A stretch of DNA of 19,854 nucleotides from Clostridia bacterium. Lineage in GTDB: Bacteria > Bacillota > Clostridia > Christensenellales > Aristaeellaceae. Shown in pieces: positions 6,510 through 13,231 of the stretch. The stretch covers positions 1 to 19,854 of the forward strand of contig JAFPYA010000080.1 of NCBI GenBank assembly GCA_017412445.1, given 5' to 3'. The position numbers and the translations under genes were made by a program. Numbering within the stretch: position 1 is the first letter of the stretch; each line of letters starts with the position of its first letter. The notes under the pieces are model-generated. The model saw nothing but the letters and a program-made list of their open reading frames with translations. It did not search any database and had not been told where the DNA came from.

Positions 6510-9326
6510 TCAATCGGCAAGACGCGGCACGTTCAAAACCTCTATATCATTGCAGTACATAAATGCGTTTGAGTCAAGATATATAATATCGTCAGACAGT
6601 GTTACCGTCCTCAAAGCCCGGCATTGCGTGAAGGCGCCGGAATAGATATACAGCGCGTTTTTAATGGGAACTTCATTCAGCGCCATGCAAAACTCGAAAG
6701 CCTGTTGACCGATAGACAGTATCTCGCCTTCGGTTTTCACCTTTTCCAGATAGCGGCACCAGAAGAAAGCGGCATCGTCGATTTCAGTCTGGAAGGGGGA
6801 AAGGGTAATTTCTCTGAGCATACAATCCTGTCCGGTAGAAGTTGCGTCGATAATGTATGTGTCGACTATCATCACGCCTTCATCTATGTTCACAAACGGC
6901 ACAGTCAGCGTTTCGGGCGCTGTTGCGCCGTACCAGGCGGCCGTGCCCCCATCCAGTAAATCGGGCGTGTTCCAGTCGGCGGTATCTACATATATGCAGC
7001 CGCTTGCCAAAGCAAATTCAGGTGCGATGCTGTCGCTGTCCCCGCATATGTATACAGATCGCTTGCACAGAAAGAACTGGCTGTTATAGTATATCTCCTT
7101 GTGCAGGTTCATGTATACGCATCTTAAATTGCGGCATTCCATAAAGCAGCCCCCGCCGATCTCCTCAACGCTGTCTGGAATGACGAGACATTCCAGATCG
7201 CTGTTCCAGAACGCGTACTCGCCGATCGCCTTTAAATTGTTCGGAAGGCGAAGGCTTTTGAGGCCGCTGCCGTAGAACGCGCGGTCGGGTAATTCAGTCA
7301 GACTTTCGGGCAGGTCGACATGGTTTAACTCACCTATCATCGAAAACGCGTCGTTTCCGAAGGCAGTTACGCCTTCGGGTATCGTTACCGAGGAAATATG
7401 TGTCTGTGAAAAAGCCAAATCACCGATGTAGCGGACGTTTTGAGGCAGCTCCAATTCCTCAAGACCGGAGCAGAAAAAGGCGTTATCCCCAATTGAGGTC
7501 AGTGCTTCAGGCAGCGTTACACGCTTGAGAGAGCTGCAGTTATAGAACGCCGACGCGCCTATGCGCTCCACATATTCGCCTATGTATACATTTTTGAGTC
7601 TGCCACCCAGCAGTCTGTTTGAATAGTCAGCGAACAGGCGTTCAGGTATTTCAACAAGATACCGAGGCAAAATCACGGTTTCCGCCTTAGTTATGCGAAT
7701 GTCATCCGCGATGAGAGTAACGGGCTTGTTCCCGATATAGCTTGGCAGCGTGAGGCGCCCGTCGGTGTCGTCAACCGCAGTTATAATCACCGTGCCATCG
7801 TCAAGAACTTCGTAATCAAGGCCGGATGTGTAGCCGACATCGTTATTTTGCGCCCAGATATGGGAAGGACTGCCGTTATGAACGACAAGCGCCGCGCTGT
7901 CTGAACTTCCGTAAAAAGACGTGTCGGTAATCTCTGTCAGGCTTTGGGGAAGCTGCACTGTGGCAAGAGAGTCGCACTCCGCAAACGAAGCGGTGCCGAG
8001 GCTTTGAACCCCTTCCTCAAGCGTTACGTCCTTCAATTCGCCGCAGCCGTAAAACGCGCTGTCGCCTATTTCCTTGACGCTGCCCGCCACGGTGACGGTT
8101 TCAAGCGTACTGTCCTCCCTGAACGCGCCCTCGTCTATTCTTGACACCTTTATGCCCAGCCGCGTTTCGGGGATGATAAGCTCCTTTTGCTCGTACATTT
8201 CGCCCTTCACGTGCCAGCCGTCTGAGCGCAGGGAGTAGAGCAGGCCGCGTCCCAGCGGCAGACCTACCGAGAAATTGGCGGCGATTACGGCGGCCAGAGC
8301 CAGCAATACGGCGGCAATAATGCTTACTCTTCTTATAAAGCGCTTCTGCCTCAACAGCATTTCGGGCAAGGGCAGGTTGTACAGGCGGCTGCGCAGTTCG
8401 TCCATGGACTGAATGCGGTTTTCCGGCTTTACCTGAAGCCCCGCCATGAGCGCGTCGTTTTGGTATTTCTTAAGCTGAACCTTTTGCTTTTTGGGCGATT
8501 TCAGCTTGTCGTCGTATACCCTGAGCACCGCCTCCTGCGGCTCGAGACCGCATATGAGCGTGTAGATAACGGCGCTTATGCCGTACACGTCCGTCCACGG
8601 CCCCTGAGCGCCGTGCTCGCTGCCGTACTGCTCTATGGGCGCGTACTTGCGCGTGAGCACCACAGTGCCCTTGGAGCGCTCAAGCTCCGCCGCGGAGCCG
8701 AAGTCTATCAGCTTTACGGTGCCGTCCTCGCGCACGAGTATGTTTGAGGGAGTGAGGTCGCGGTGCATTACGCCCTGCCTGTGGGTGGCGACCAGCGCGT
8801 CGATTGCGGGGCGCATGAGGGCGAGCACCTCGGCGGCGGTGAGCTTTTTTTCCTTTACCCATTCGTCCACGGGCATGCCGCGCACGAATTCCATGGCGAT
8901 GTAGCCGGTGTTGTTTTCGCTAAAGAAATCCAGCACCTTGACCACCTCGGGTATGCCCTGAAGCTCCGCCAGCAGATGGCTTTCCCTCTGAAAGCGCATC
9001 AGGCCGTCGAGGTATATAGCGCGGCTGCTCTCGGGGGTTTCCACGTCGTCGCTGAGAACGGTGTTTCGCGCGGCGTAATCCGCTGGGAAATACTCCTTTA
9101 TCGCCACGGGAGTGCCCAAAATCTCGTCCCACGCGGCGTAGGTGATGCCAAAGCCGCCCTGCCCTATCACCGCGCCAAGCTGGTAGCGGCCGTTAAGCAG
9201 CGTGCCCTGGCTCAGCGCGGCGGGGGAGACTTCGCCCTTTGGCGAATACCCGCAAAAAGGGCACGCACCGTCCTCTTCAAGCTCGCGCATGCATTTGGGA
9301 CAGTAAAATCTTCCGTCGATGTCCAT
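6510..9326 (-). CDS. Membrane Ser/Thr protein kinase with zinc ribbon and LRR_5 (BspA-like) ectodomain
   Basis: A 938-residue receptor-like kinase. Order: zinc ribbon (Cys9, 12, 22, 25); Hanks-type kinase (about 47-315) with glycine loop IGQGGFGITY, Lys77 in VAIKEYFP, Glu115, catalytic HRDLTPSN (188-195) and DFG (208-210); a transmembrane helix (about 333-352); then nearly 590 residues outside the membrane containing many LRR_5 repeats of the form LxxVTLPEALTSIGDNAF. All catalytic residues are present, so the kinase should be active. The ectodomain probably senses a surface or extracellular ligand; that is inferred from topology. The start is ATG at 9326, eight bases after AAAGGA; an ATG at 9335 directly abuts that site. 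The kinase half is much richer in GC than the distal repeats. The nearest minus-strand neighbour encodes an HTH protein; a zinc-ribbon membrane protein is divergent. Confidence 0.93.
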   Translation of the reverse strand: MDIDGRFYCPKCMRELEEDGACPFCGYSPKGEVSPAALSQGTLLNGRYQLGAVIGQGGFGITYAAWDEILGTPVAIKEYFPADYAARNTVLSDDVETPESSRAIYLDGLMRFQRESHLLAELQGIPEVVKVLDFFSENNTGYIAMEFVRGMPVDEWVKEKKLTAAEVLALMRPAIDALVATHRQGVMHRDLTPSNILVREDGTVKLIDFGSAAELERSKGTVVLTRKYAPIEQYGSEHGAQGPWTDVYGISAVIYTLICGLEPQEAVLRVYDDKLKSPKKQKVQLKKYQNDALMAGLQVKPENRIQSMDELRSRLYNLPLPEMLLRQKRFIRRVSIIAAVLLALAAVIAANFSVGLPLGRGLLYSLRSDGWHVKGEMYEQKELIIPETRLGIKVSRIDEGAFREDSTLETVTVAGSVKEIGDSAFYGCGELKDVTLEEGVQSLGTASFAECDSLATVQLPQSLTEITDTSFYGSSDSAALVVHNGSPSHIWAQNNDVGYTSGLDYEVLDDGTVIITAVDDTDGRLTLPSYIGNKPVTLIADDIRITKAETVILPRYLVEIPERLFADYSNRLLGGRLKNVYIGEYVERIGASAFYNCSSLKRVTLPEALTSIGDNAFFCSGLEELELPQNVRYIGDLAFSQTHISSVTIPEGVTAFGNDAFSMIGELNHVDLPESLTELPDRAFYGSGLKSLRLPNNLKAIGEYAFWNSDLECLVIPDSVEEIGGGCFMECRNLRCVYMNLHKEIYYNSQFFLCKRSVYICGDSDSIAPEFALASGCIYVDTADWNTPDLLDGGTAAWYGATAPETLTVPFVNIDEGVMIVDTYIIDATSTGQDCMLREITLSPFQTEIDDAAFFWCRYLEKVKTEGEILSIGQQAFEFCMALNEVPIKNALYIYSGAFTQCRALRTVTLSDDIIYLDSNAFMYCNDIEVLNVPRLAD

Positions 9327-9348
9327 TTGCTTCATCCTTTCTGTCTGA

Positions 9349-9378
9349 ATTATACTCCATGACGCCCCTTGAGCGCAA
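9349..9378 (-). promoter_or_regulatory. Probable promoter of the kinase-receptor gene
   Basis: On the minus strand a perfect -10 box TATAAT (9349-9354) is preceded by a weak -35 box TTGCGC (9373-9378) at 18 bases. The predicted start of transcription lies just ahead of the ribosome-binding site at 9335-9340, giving a short leader. The weak -35 suggests low basal activity or dependence on an activator. Confidence 0.5.
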
Positions 9379-9545
9379 GTGCATTTTTCGGGGCAAATAC
9401 CGCCGTTTGAAGGTTCTTGGTAAGCTTAAAGCGATACATTGCCGCCGTAAACGCGTAAAGCCGGCCTTAGGGTGTTTATGCGGATTTATGCGCCCTTCAT
9501 CGGCCTTTCGTCGCGGATATAATACCGCAGTATGAGGCCTTATAT
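9379..9545. other. Divergent intergenic region, central part
   Basis: The two divergent start codons are about 296 bases apart. Between their promoters lies this stretch without a gene. It contains a direct repeat of TTTATGCG (9475-9482 and 9485-9492) whose copies are ten bases apart, one helical turn, and an isolated TATAAT at 9518-9523 without a -35 partner. No other structure was recognised. Confidence 0.5.
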
Positions 9546-9562
9546 GTCTACTCGCGGTAGAC
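9546..9562. promoter_or_regulatory. 17-bp palindrome upstream of the zinc-ribbon gene promoter
   Basis: The arms GTCTAC and GTAGAC are perfect inverted repeats around TCGCG. The site ends nine bases before the -35 box at 9572, the usual place for an activator site, and is followed by an A-run (ACAAAAAAGA). The protein that binds is unknown; the HTH protein at 5912-6343 is one candidate, by proximity only. Confidence 0.45.
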
Positions 9563-9571
9563 AAAAAAGAT

Positions 9572-9600
9572 TTGACTTTCGCTGCTGCGTCAACTATAAT
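9572..9600 (+). promoter_or_regulatory. Near-consensus sigma-A promoter of the zinc-ribbon membrane protein gene
   Basis: TTGACT (9572-9577, 5 of 6) and TATAAT (9595-9600, 6 of 6) are separated by 17 bases. Transcription should start near 9607, some 16 bases before the ATG, leaving room only for the ribosome-binding site. Confidence 0.78.
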
Positions 9601-9622
9601 ACCCTTGAAGGGGAGATACATT

Positions 9623-10204
9623 ATGCAGGTAACAGGGTCGCAGTTTATTGAATGGTCCATGCCCGTTTTCGGATACTATCGCTGCTCGCGCTGCCGGAGC
9701 ATAAACACATTTACGATCAAGCTTTTCGACTCATCTATTGGCAATGCCTCCAAGGTTCGCAGCGAAACCAACGACAGGGAATATAAAAAACTGAATAAGC
9801 GGCGTCAAAAACTTATGTCGAACGCGAAAAAGGGCATCTATTTCATGCCTTATACGTTCAGCGGCAGCTGCATAAAGTGCGGCAAGAAGGAAAAGTGGCA
9901 GCGAACCATGAACCGTCCGCTGGGCGTGATGGAGTATGTCCTGCCGCCGATCCTGGTGCTTTTGTCATTTATCACCGGAATAAAGCTATGGAAGCTCGCG
10001 GTTTCGGCAGGCGTCTGGTGCGTCATAAAGCTCGCGCTGTTTCTTATCGCAAAGGCTGCCAGCGACGAATGCTGGGACATGGAGGCCGAGAGCAGACCCC
10101 ATTTTTACGAAACGGAATACGAGCTCAATGACGCGCTGAAGTCGGCGCATCCGGGCAAGGAATATTTGGAGAACAAAAAAATATACGGCGCATCGTTCTG
10201 GTGA
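9623..10204 (+). CDS. Zinc-ribbon membrane protein of unknown function
   Basis: A 193-residue protein I do not recognise. Two CxxC pairs, Cys21/Cys24 (YYRCSRCRSI) and Cys83/Cys86 (GSCIKCGKKE), likely form one zinc ribbon whose halves are split by a basic, Lys/Arg-rich insert. Two transmembrane helices follow at about 103-121 and 124-144, then an acidic, soluble tail of about 50 residues rich in Tyr and Glu. The start is ATG at 9623, seven bases after GGGGAG (9610-9615). The gene is divergent from the kinase-receptor, which also carries an N-terminal zinc ribbon and a membrane helix, so a shared pathway is conceivable. GC content is lower than in flanking housekeeping genes, which may hint at accessory origin. 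Confidence 0.75.
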   Translation: MQVTGSQFIEWSMPVFGYYRCSRCRSINTFTIKLFDSSIGNASKVRSETNDREYKKLNKRRQKLMSNAKKGIYFMPYTFSGSCIKCGKKEKWQRTMNRPLGVMEYVLPPILVLLSFITGIKLWKLAVSAGVWCVIKLALFLIAKAASDECWDMEAESRPHFYETEYELNDALKSAHPGKEYLENKKIYGASFW

Positions 10205-10244
10205 CCGTTTATTTTGAAGGGCAGGACCGTACAAAAACGCATTC

Positions 10245-10269
10245 GACCGCCGCGCTTTGCGCGGCGGTC
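10245..10269. terminator. Hairpin terminator between convergent genes
   Basis: A perfect 11-base-pair stem (GACCGCCGCGC with GCGCGGCGGTC) closes on a TTT loop. On the minus strand GAATGCGTTTTT follows; on the plus strand CAAGAACATTT follows. The T-runs are offset from the stem by several bases, but the location between two converging genes supports a terminator in both directions. Confidence 0.65.
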
Positions 10270-10319
10270 AAGAACATTTAAAAAAAGAGCGCGAGGCTTT
10301 AATGCCCGCAAAGTGGCTT

Positions 10320-10823
10320 TCAGGGCAGGGGCTGTTTGGACACAGCGGTATCGAATACGAGGTCGGTCATGCCTTCCTCGCCGGGGATTTGCATTATCAG
10401 CGTGCCGTTTTCGCGTATTAGCCTGTCCCAGAAGCGGCGGGCGGGGTGGTTCAACTTGTATACGCTCAGGCACCAGCGGCCGCCCTTCTCTTTCAAAAGC
10501 TGCTTTGCGGCGGCGGAGGCGATGCCCCTGCCGCGGGCGGGGCGGATCAGATAAAGCTCCTGAAAGCGCCAGTCGCAGCCCGAGAGGGCGTAGGAGCTGT
10601 CGGTTACGACTATGAGGCCTAAGCGCATCTCGCCCTCGCGTATGATGTAGGTTTCCACCCCGTCGCCGAAGGGCAAAAGCTCGTCTGCGATGCCCTTTTC
10701 AAAGTAGCCTTCGGCGTCGAGGCAGGGAAAGTCGCCGCAATAGGCGTTCAGGTCGTTGCGGTAGAGGTTGAACAGGTTTTCTATGAGCGACCTGTCGCGC
10801 TCGCTTGCTCTTTGGAGCGTCAT
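10320..10823 (-). CDS. GNAT family N-acetyltransferase
   Basis: A 167-residue acetyltransferase of the GNAT fold, which moves an acetyl group from acetyl-CoA to an amine. The acetyl-CoA pyrophosphate loop is clear: FQELYLIRPARGRGIASAAA (about 87-106), with the R/Q-x-x-G-x-G/A pattern as RGRGIA. NHPARRFWDRL (about residues 124-134) is the usual late helix before the last strands. The substrate cannot be told; it may be a small molecule or a protein. AGAGGA lies about 11 bases before the ATG. It follows scpA by 57 bases on the same strand, with only a weak hairpin (AGCC-GCAG-GGCT plus TTTT) in between, so partial read-through from scpA is possible. Confidence 0.85.
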   Translation of the reverse strand: MTLQRASERDRSLIENLFNLYRNDLNAYCGDFPCLDAEGYFEKGIADELLPFGDGVETYIIREGEMRLGLIVVTDSSYALSGCDWRFQELYLIRPARGRGIASAAAKQLLKEKGGRWCLSVYKLNHPARRFWDRLIRENGTLIMQIPGEEGMTDLVFDTAVSKQPLP

Positions 10824-10880
10824 GGCTGATAAAGTCCTCTGAGGTTGAATTGTAAAAGCCCTGCGGCTCTGATCTTAGCT

Positions 10881-11630
10881 TTAAGCGCTCTCTTTGGCGC
10901 GCTTATTTATGATTATATCCTCGTAGCCCCCCTCCTGGCGGGCGGTGACCTTGCCGTTTTTCAGAAGCTCGAGCAGCGCCAGAAACACGCTTATTATCTC
11001 CTCGCGGTCGTAGCTCTCTTCGAAGAGGGAGAAAAACGAGACCTCGCCCTTGTCTACCTTGCGCAGTATCAGCGCCATGCACTGGGCGACGGTGTAGGTG
11101 TCGCGGCGCACCTCGCGGCGGGAGAAGTTTTCAAACTGCTCGTTCTCGGCCAGCTCCTCAAGGCGGCGCAGCACCCTCTGAAACGCCTTTGTGAGCGCGG
11201 TGAGGGTTAAACCCGTAAGCTCTATGGTGGGCGGGGGCAGCGGATACTCCTCGGGCAGCTTGGTCAGATAGGCCGAGGCGCTCTCCTCGAGGGCGCGCAT
11301 TTCGCCCGAGATTTCCTTGAACTTTTTGTATTCCTCCAGCTGGCGGATGAGCGCCTGCTCGGGCGTCTCCTCGTTTTCGTCCACGGGCTCGGGGGGCTTG
11401 GGCAGCAGGGAGCGCGACTTTATCTCCATAAGCAGCGCCGCCATCTGCAAAAACTCGCTGGCGCTGTCCATGTCGAGGTCGCCTATCTGGCTCATTGAGT
11501 CCAGATACTGCCCGGTTATCTCGCTTATAAAGATGTCCTTTATGTCGATCTTGGCCGCGTGAATCAGGTCCAGCAGCAGGTCGAGAGGCCCCGTGTACTG
11601 ATATTTTTTTAAGTCTACGACGTATGCCAT
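10881..11630 (-). CDS. scpA: Segregation and condensation protein A
   Basis: A 249-residue kleisin subunit of the bacterial SMC condensin, bridging SMC heads and ScpB dimers during chromosome segregation. The N-terminal block YTGPLDLLLDLIHAAKIDIK and the following FLQMAALLMEIKSRSLLPKP are diagnostic. An acidic linker (PVDENEETPEQ) and a C-terminal winged helix (MALILRKVDKGEVSFFSLFE) follow, as in the family, and the length is normal. The ATG at 11628-11630 overlaps the stop of the site-2 protease gene by one base (TGATG), and no strong ribosome-binding site is visible, so translation is probably coupled. scpB, often the next gene, is not present; an acetyltransferase follows instead. Confidence 0.95.
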   Translation of the reverse strand: MAYVVDLKKYQYTGPLDLLLDLIHAAKIDIKDIFISEITGQYLDSMSQIGDLDMDSASEFLQMAALLMEIKSRSLLPKPPEPVDENEETPEQALIRQLEEYKKFKEISGEMRALEESASAYLTKLPEEYPLPPPTIELTGLTLTALTKAFQRVLRRLEELAENEQFENFSRREVRRDTYTVAQCMALILRKVDKGEVSFFSLFEESYDREEIISVFLALLELLKNGKVTARQEGGYEDIIINKRAKESA

Positions 11631-12568
11631 CAGATTATTCCCACGGCCACTGCCAGCATGCGCGTAAGCGAGGTGAGGCCGCCCATTATGCCCTTTCTAA
11701 CGCCGTTGATTACTATAGAAATCAAATCCCATTCCGGGTTAACGTTGCCTATTATTATGAGCGCAAAGAGAACGGCCATGCAGATTTGCTGGGTGCGCCT
11801 TTGGGCGAACAGATCCTGCTTGAGCACGAGGTCGTTCAATACATGGTAGCCGTCGAGCGGGGGGATGGGTATCAGGTTAAACACGGCCAATGAAAGGTTT
11901 ATCAGCATGCAGTTGGTGAGCATGCGATATATGATTGCGACCACCTTGCCGAGTATAGGCTCTATTATGAGCTCGTCTATCGTCGAAGTCGCGTCGTTGC
12001 CGGTCTGAAAAACGTACAGTCCGCTTGAGCCCTCGTAGAGGTTTTCTGCGTCCCAATAGCCGCTTTTAGTCACCAGCCAGCCGGATTCACCATCGTAAAT
12101 TTCGCCGCCCAAGCGGTAGCTTTCCTCGGTAGAATCCTGTCTCAGCGCCGAGAGATATTCCTGCGTGGTGGTGTATTTGGGCGTGCTTGCTATCGCCGCG
12201 GAGAAAATGACCTGAGTGATGAGGAAGCAGATCAAAAACAGGCACAGGTTTGCGGTAATGCCGGCCAGGGACACCTTTATGTCGTCCTTGCGGTAATTTT
12301 TGTACAAAAGCGGGTTGACCGGCACGGGCTTTGCCCAGCCGAAGCCCACAAACAGCAGGCAGAGAAAGCCTATGGGGTCGAAGTGCTTTACGGGGTTTAA
12401 GGTTATGCGCCCCGCGTAGCGCGCGGTGGGGTCGCCGCATTTTTCGGCCACCCAGCCGTGAGCGGACTCGTGCACGCTTATTGCGAGGCAGGCGCCCGGC
12501 AGCATAAGCAAAAAGCTGATCAGGAAGTTCAGCGGATCGCTAAGTATATCGTTGATTCTCAATAACAT
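11630..12568 (-). CDS. Site-2 protease family (M50) zinc metalloprotease with an insertion
   Basis: A 312-residue integral membrane protease that cuts substrates within or near the membrane. The zinc motif is HESAH (33-37), and the third ligand lies in NLIPIPPLDG with Asp239. Hydrophobic helices flank both. The block NPVKHFDPIGF (58-68) places it with the short YwhC-like M50 proteins often found beside scpA in Firmicutes. Those have about 210-230 residues; here roughly 75 extra residues (about 129-205, soluble, with a WLVTKSGYWD and GLYVFQTG stretch) lie between the helices after the LAGITANL block and the helix before the third zinc ligand. The start is ATG at 12568, eight bases after AAGGAG; the upstream GTG at 12577 sits on that site. 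It overlaps scpA. Confidence 0.9.
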   Translation of the reverse strand: MLLRINDILSDPLNFLISFLLMLPGACLAISVHESAHGWVAEKCGDPTARYAGRITLNPVKHFDPIGFLCLLFVGFGWAKPVPVNPLLYKNYRKDDIKVSLAGITANLCLFLICFLITQVIFSAAIASTPKYTTTQEYLSALRQDSTEESYRLGGEIYDGESGWLVTKSGYWDAENLYEGSSGLYVFQTGNDATSTIDELIIEPILGKVVAIIYRMLTNCMLINLSLAVFNLIPIPPLDGYHVLNDLVLKQDLFAQRRTQQICMAVLFALIIIGNVNPEWDLISIVINGVRKGIMGGLTSLTRMLAVAVGII

Positions 12569-12632
12569 TTTACTCACTCCTTAAGTAGGAAACCCCGCCG
12601 CGGCGTCGAATTTATGCCGCGAGGTGAACCCG

Positions 12633-13193
12633 ATGAACGTTTATGATTTTGACAACACCGTGTTTTACGGCGATTCCACCTTCCGCTTTTACAGGTATTG
12701 CCTTAAACGGCATCCGATGATGCTTTTGCGCCTGCCGCGCCTCGCGTGGGACGCGATATTTCTGCTCAAAAAGGACAAGCAGCGCTTCAAGCAGCGCGCC
12801 TTCGGCTTTTTGAAAACGCTCAAAGACCCCGAGGGCACGGTGAACCGCTTCTGGGACAAGAACATAGGCCGCATAAAGCCGTTTTACCTTGAGCAGAAGC
12901 GGGACGACGACGTGATTATCTCCGCCTCGCCGGAGTTTCTTATAGTGCCCGCGATGGCGCGCCTAAGCAGGGCGCGCGTGATGGCCTCGCCCATAGACCT
13001 GCATACCGCCGAGTATTCCGGCCCCAACTGCCACGGGCAGGAGAAGGTCAGGCGCTTCAGGGAGGTCTACGGGGACGCGGCGATAGACGAGTTCTATTCC
13101 GATTCCCACTCGGACGACCCTCTGGCGGAAATCGCGCTCAGGGCCTTCATGGTCAAGGGCGACCGCATATTCCCGTGGCCGGGCAAGGCGTGA
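12633..13193 (+). CDS. HAD-superfamily phosphatase (HAD-IB, SerB-like)
   Basis: A 186-residue phosphatase of the haloacid dehalogenase superfamily. Motif I is DFDNT (5-9), with the nucleophile Asp5 and acid/base Asp7. Motif II is ISASPEF, and motifs III and IV are a Lys in GQEKVRRF and YSDSHSDDP, the usual end of the phosphoserine-phosphatase-like HAD-IB group. A helical cap lies between motifs I and II. The physiological substrate is unknown. The start is ATG at 12633, seven bases after GAGGT; a GTG at 12624 overlaps that site. It is divergent from the M50 gene with only 64 bases between them, and I saw no clear promoter for either. A hairpin CGCGGC/GCCGCG (12599-12621) ends at the ribosome-binding site. 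Confidence 0.85.
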   Translation: MNVYDFDNTVFYGDSTFRFYRYCLKRHPMMLLRLPRLAWDAIFLLKKDKQRFKQRAFGFLKTLKDPEGTVNRFWDKNIGRIKPFYLEQKRDDDVIISASPEFLIVPAMARLSRARVMASPIDLHTAEYSGPNCHGQEKVRRFREVYGDAAIDEFYSDSHSDDPLAEIALRAFMVKGDRIFPWPGKA

Positions 13194-13231
13194 CGTTTTT
13201 TCATGCCTTTGCAGGCTAAGCCCGCGCGTTT

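Noticed and set aside
9518..9523. Isolated TATAAT in the divergent intergenic region
   Set aside because: The sequence 17 bases upstream (CTTCAT) is not a -35 box, and the better promoter at 9572-9600 explains the downstream gene.
13194..13231. Short hairpin GCCT-TTGC-AGGC between the HAD and ABC genes
   Set aside because: The stem is only four base pairs and the T-runs are not adjacent to it; too weak to call a terminator, although convergent genes would be expected to have one.
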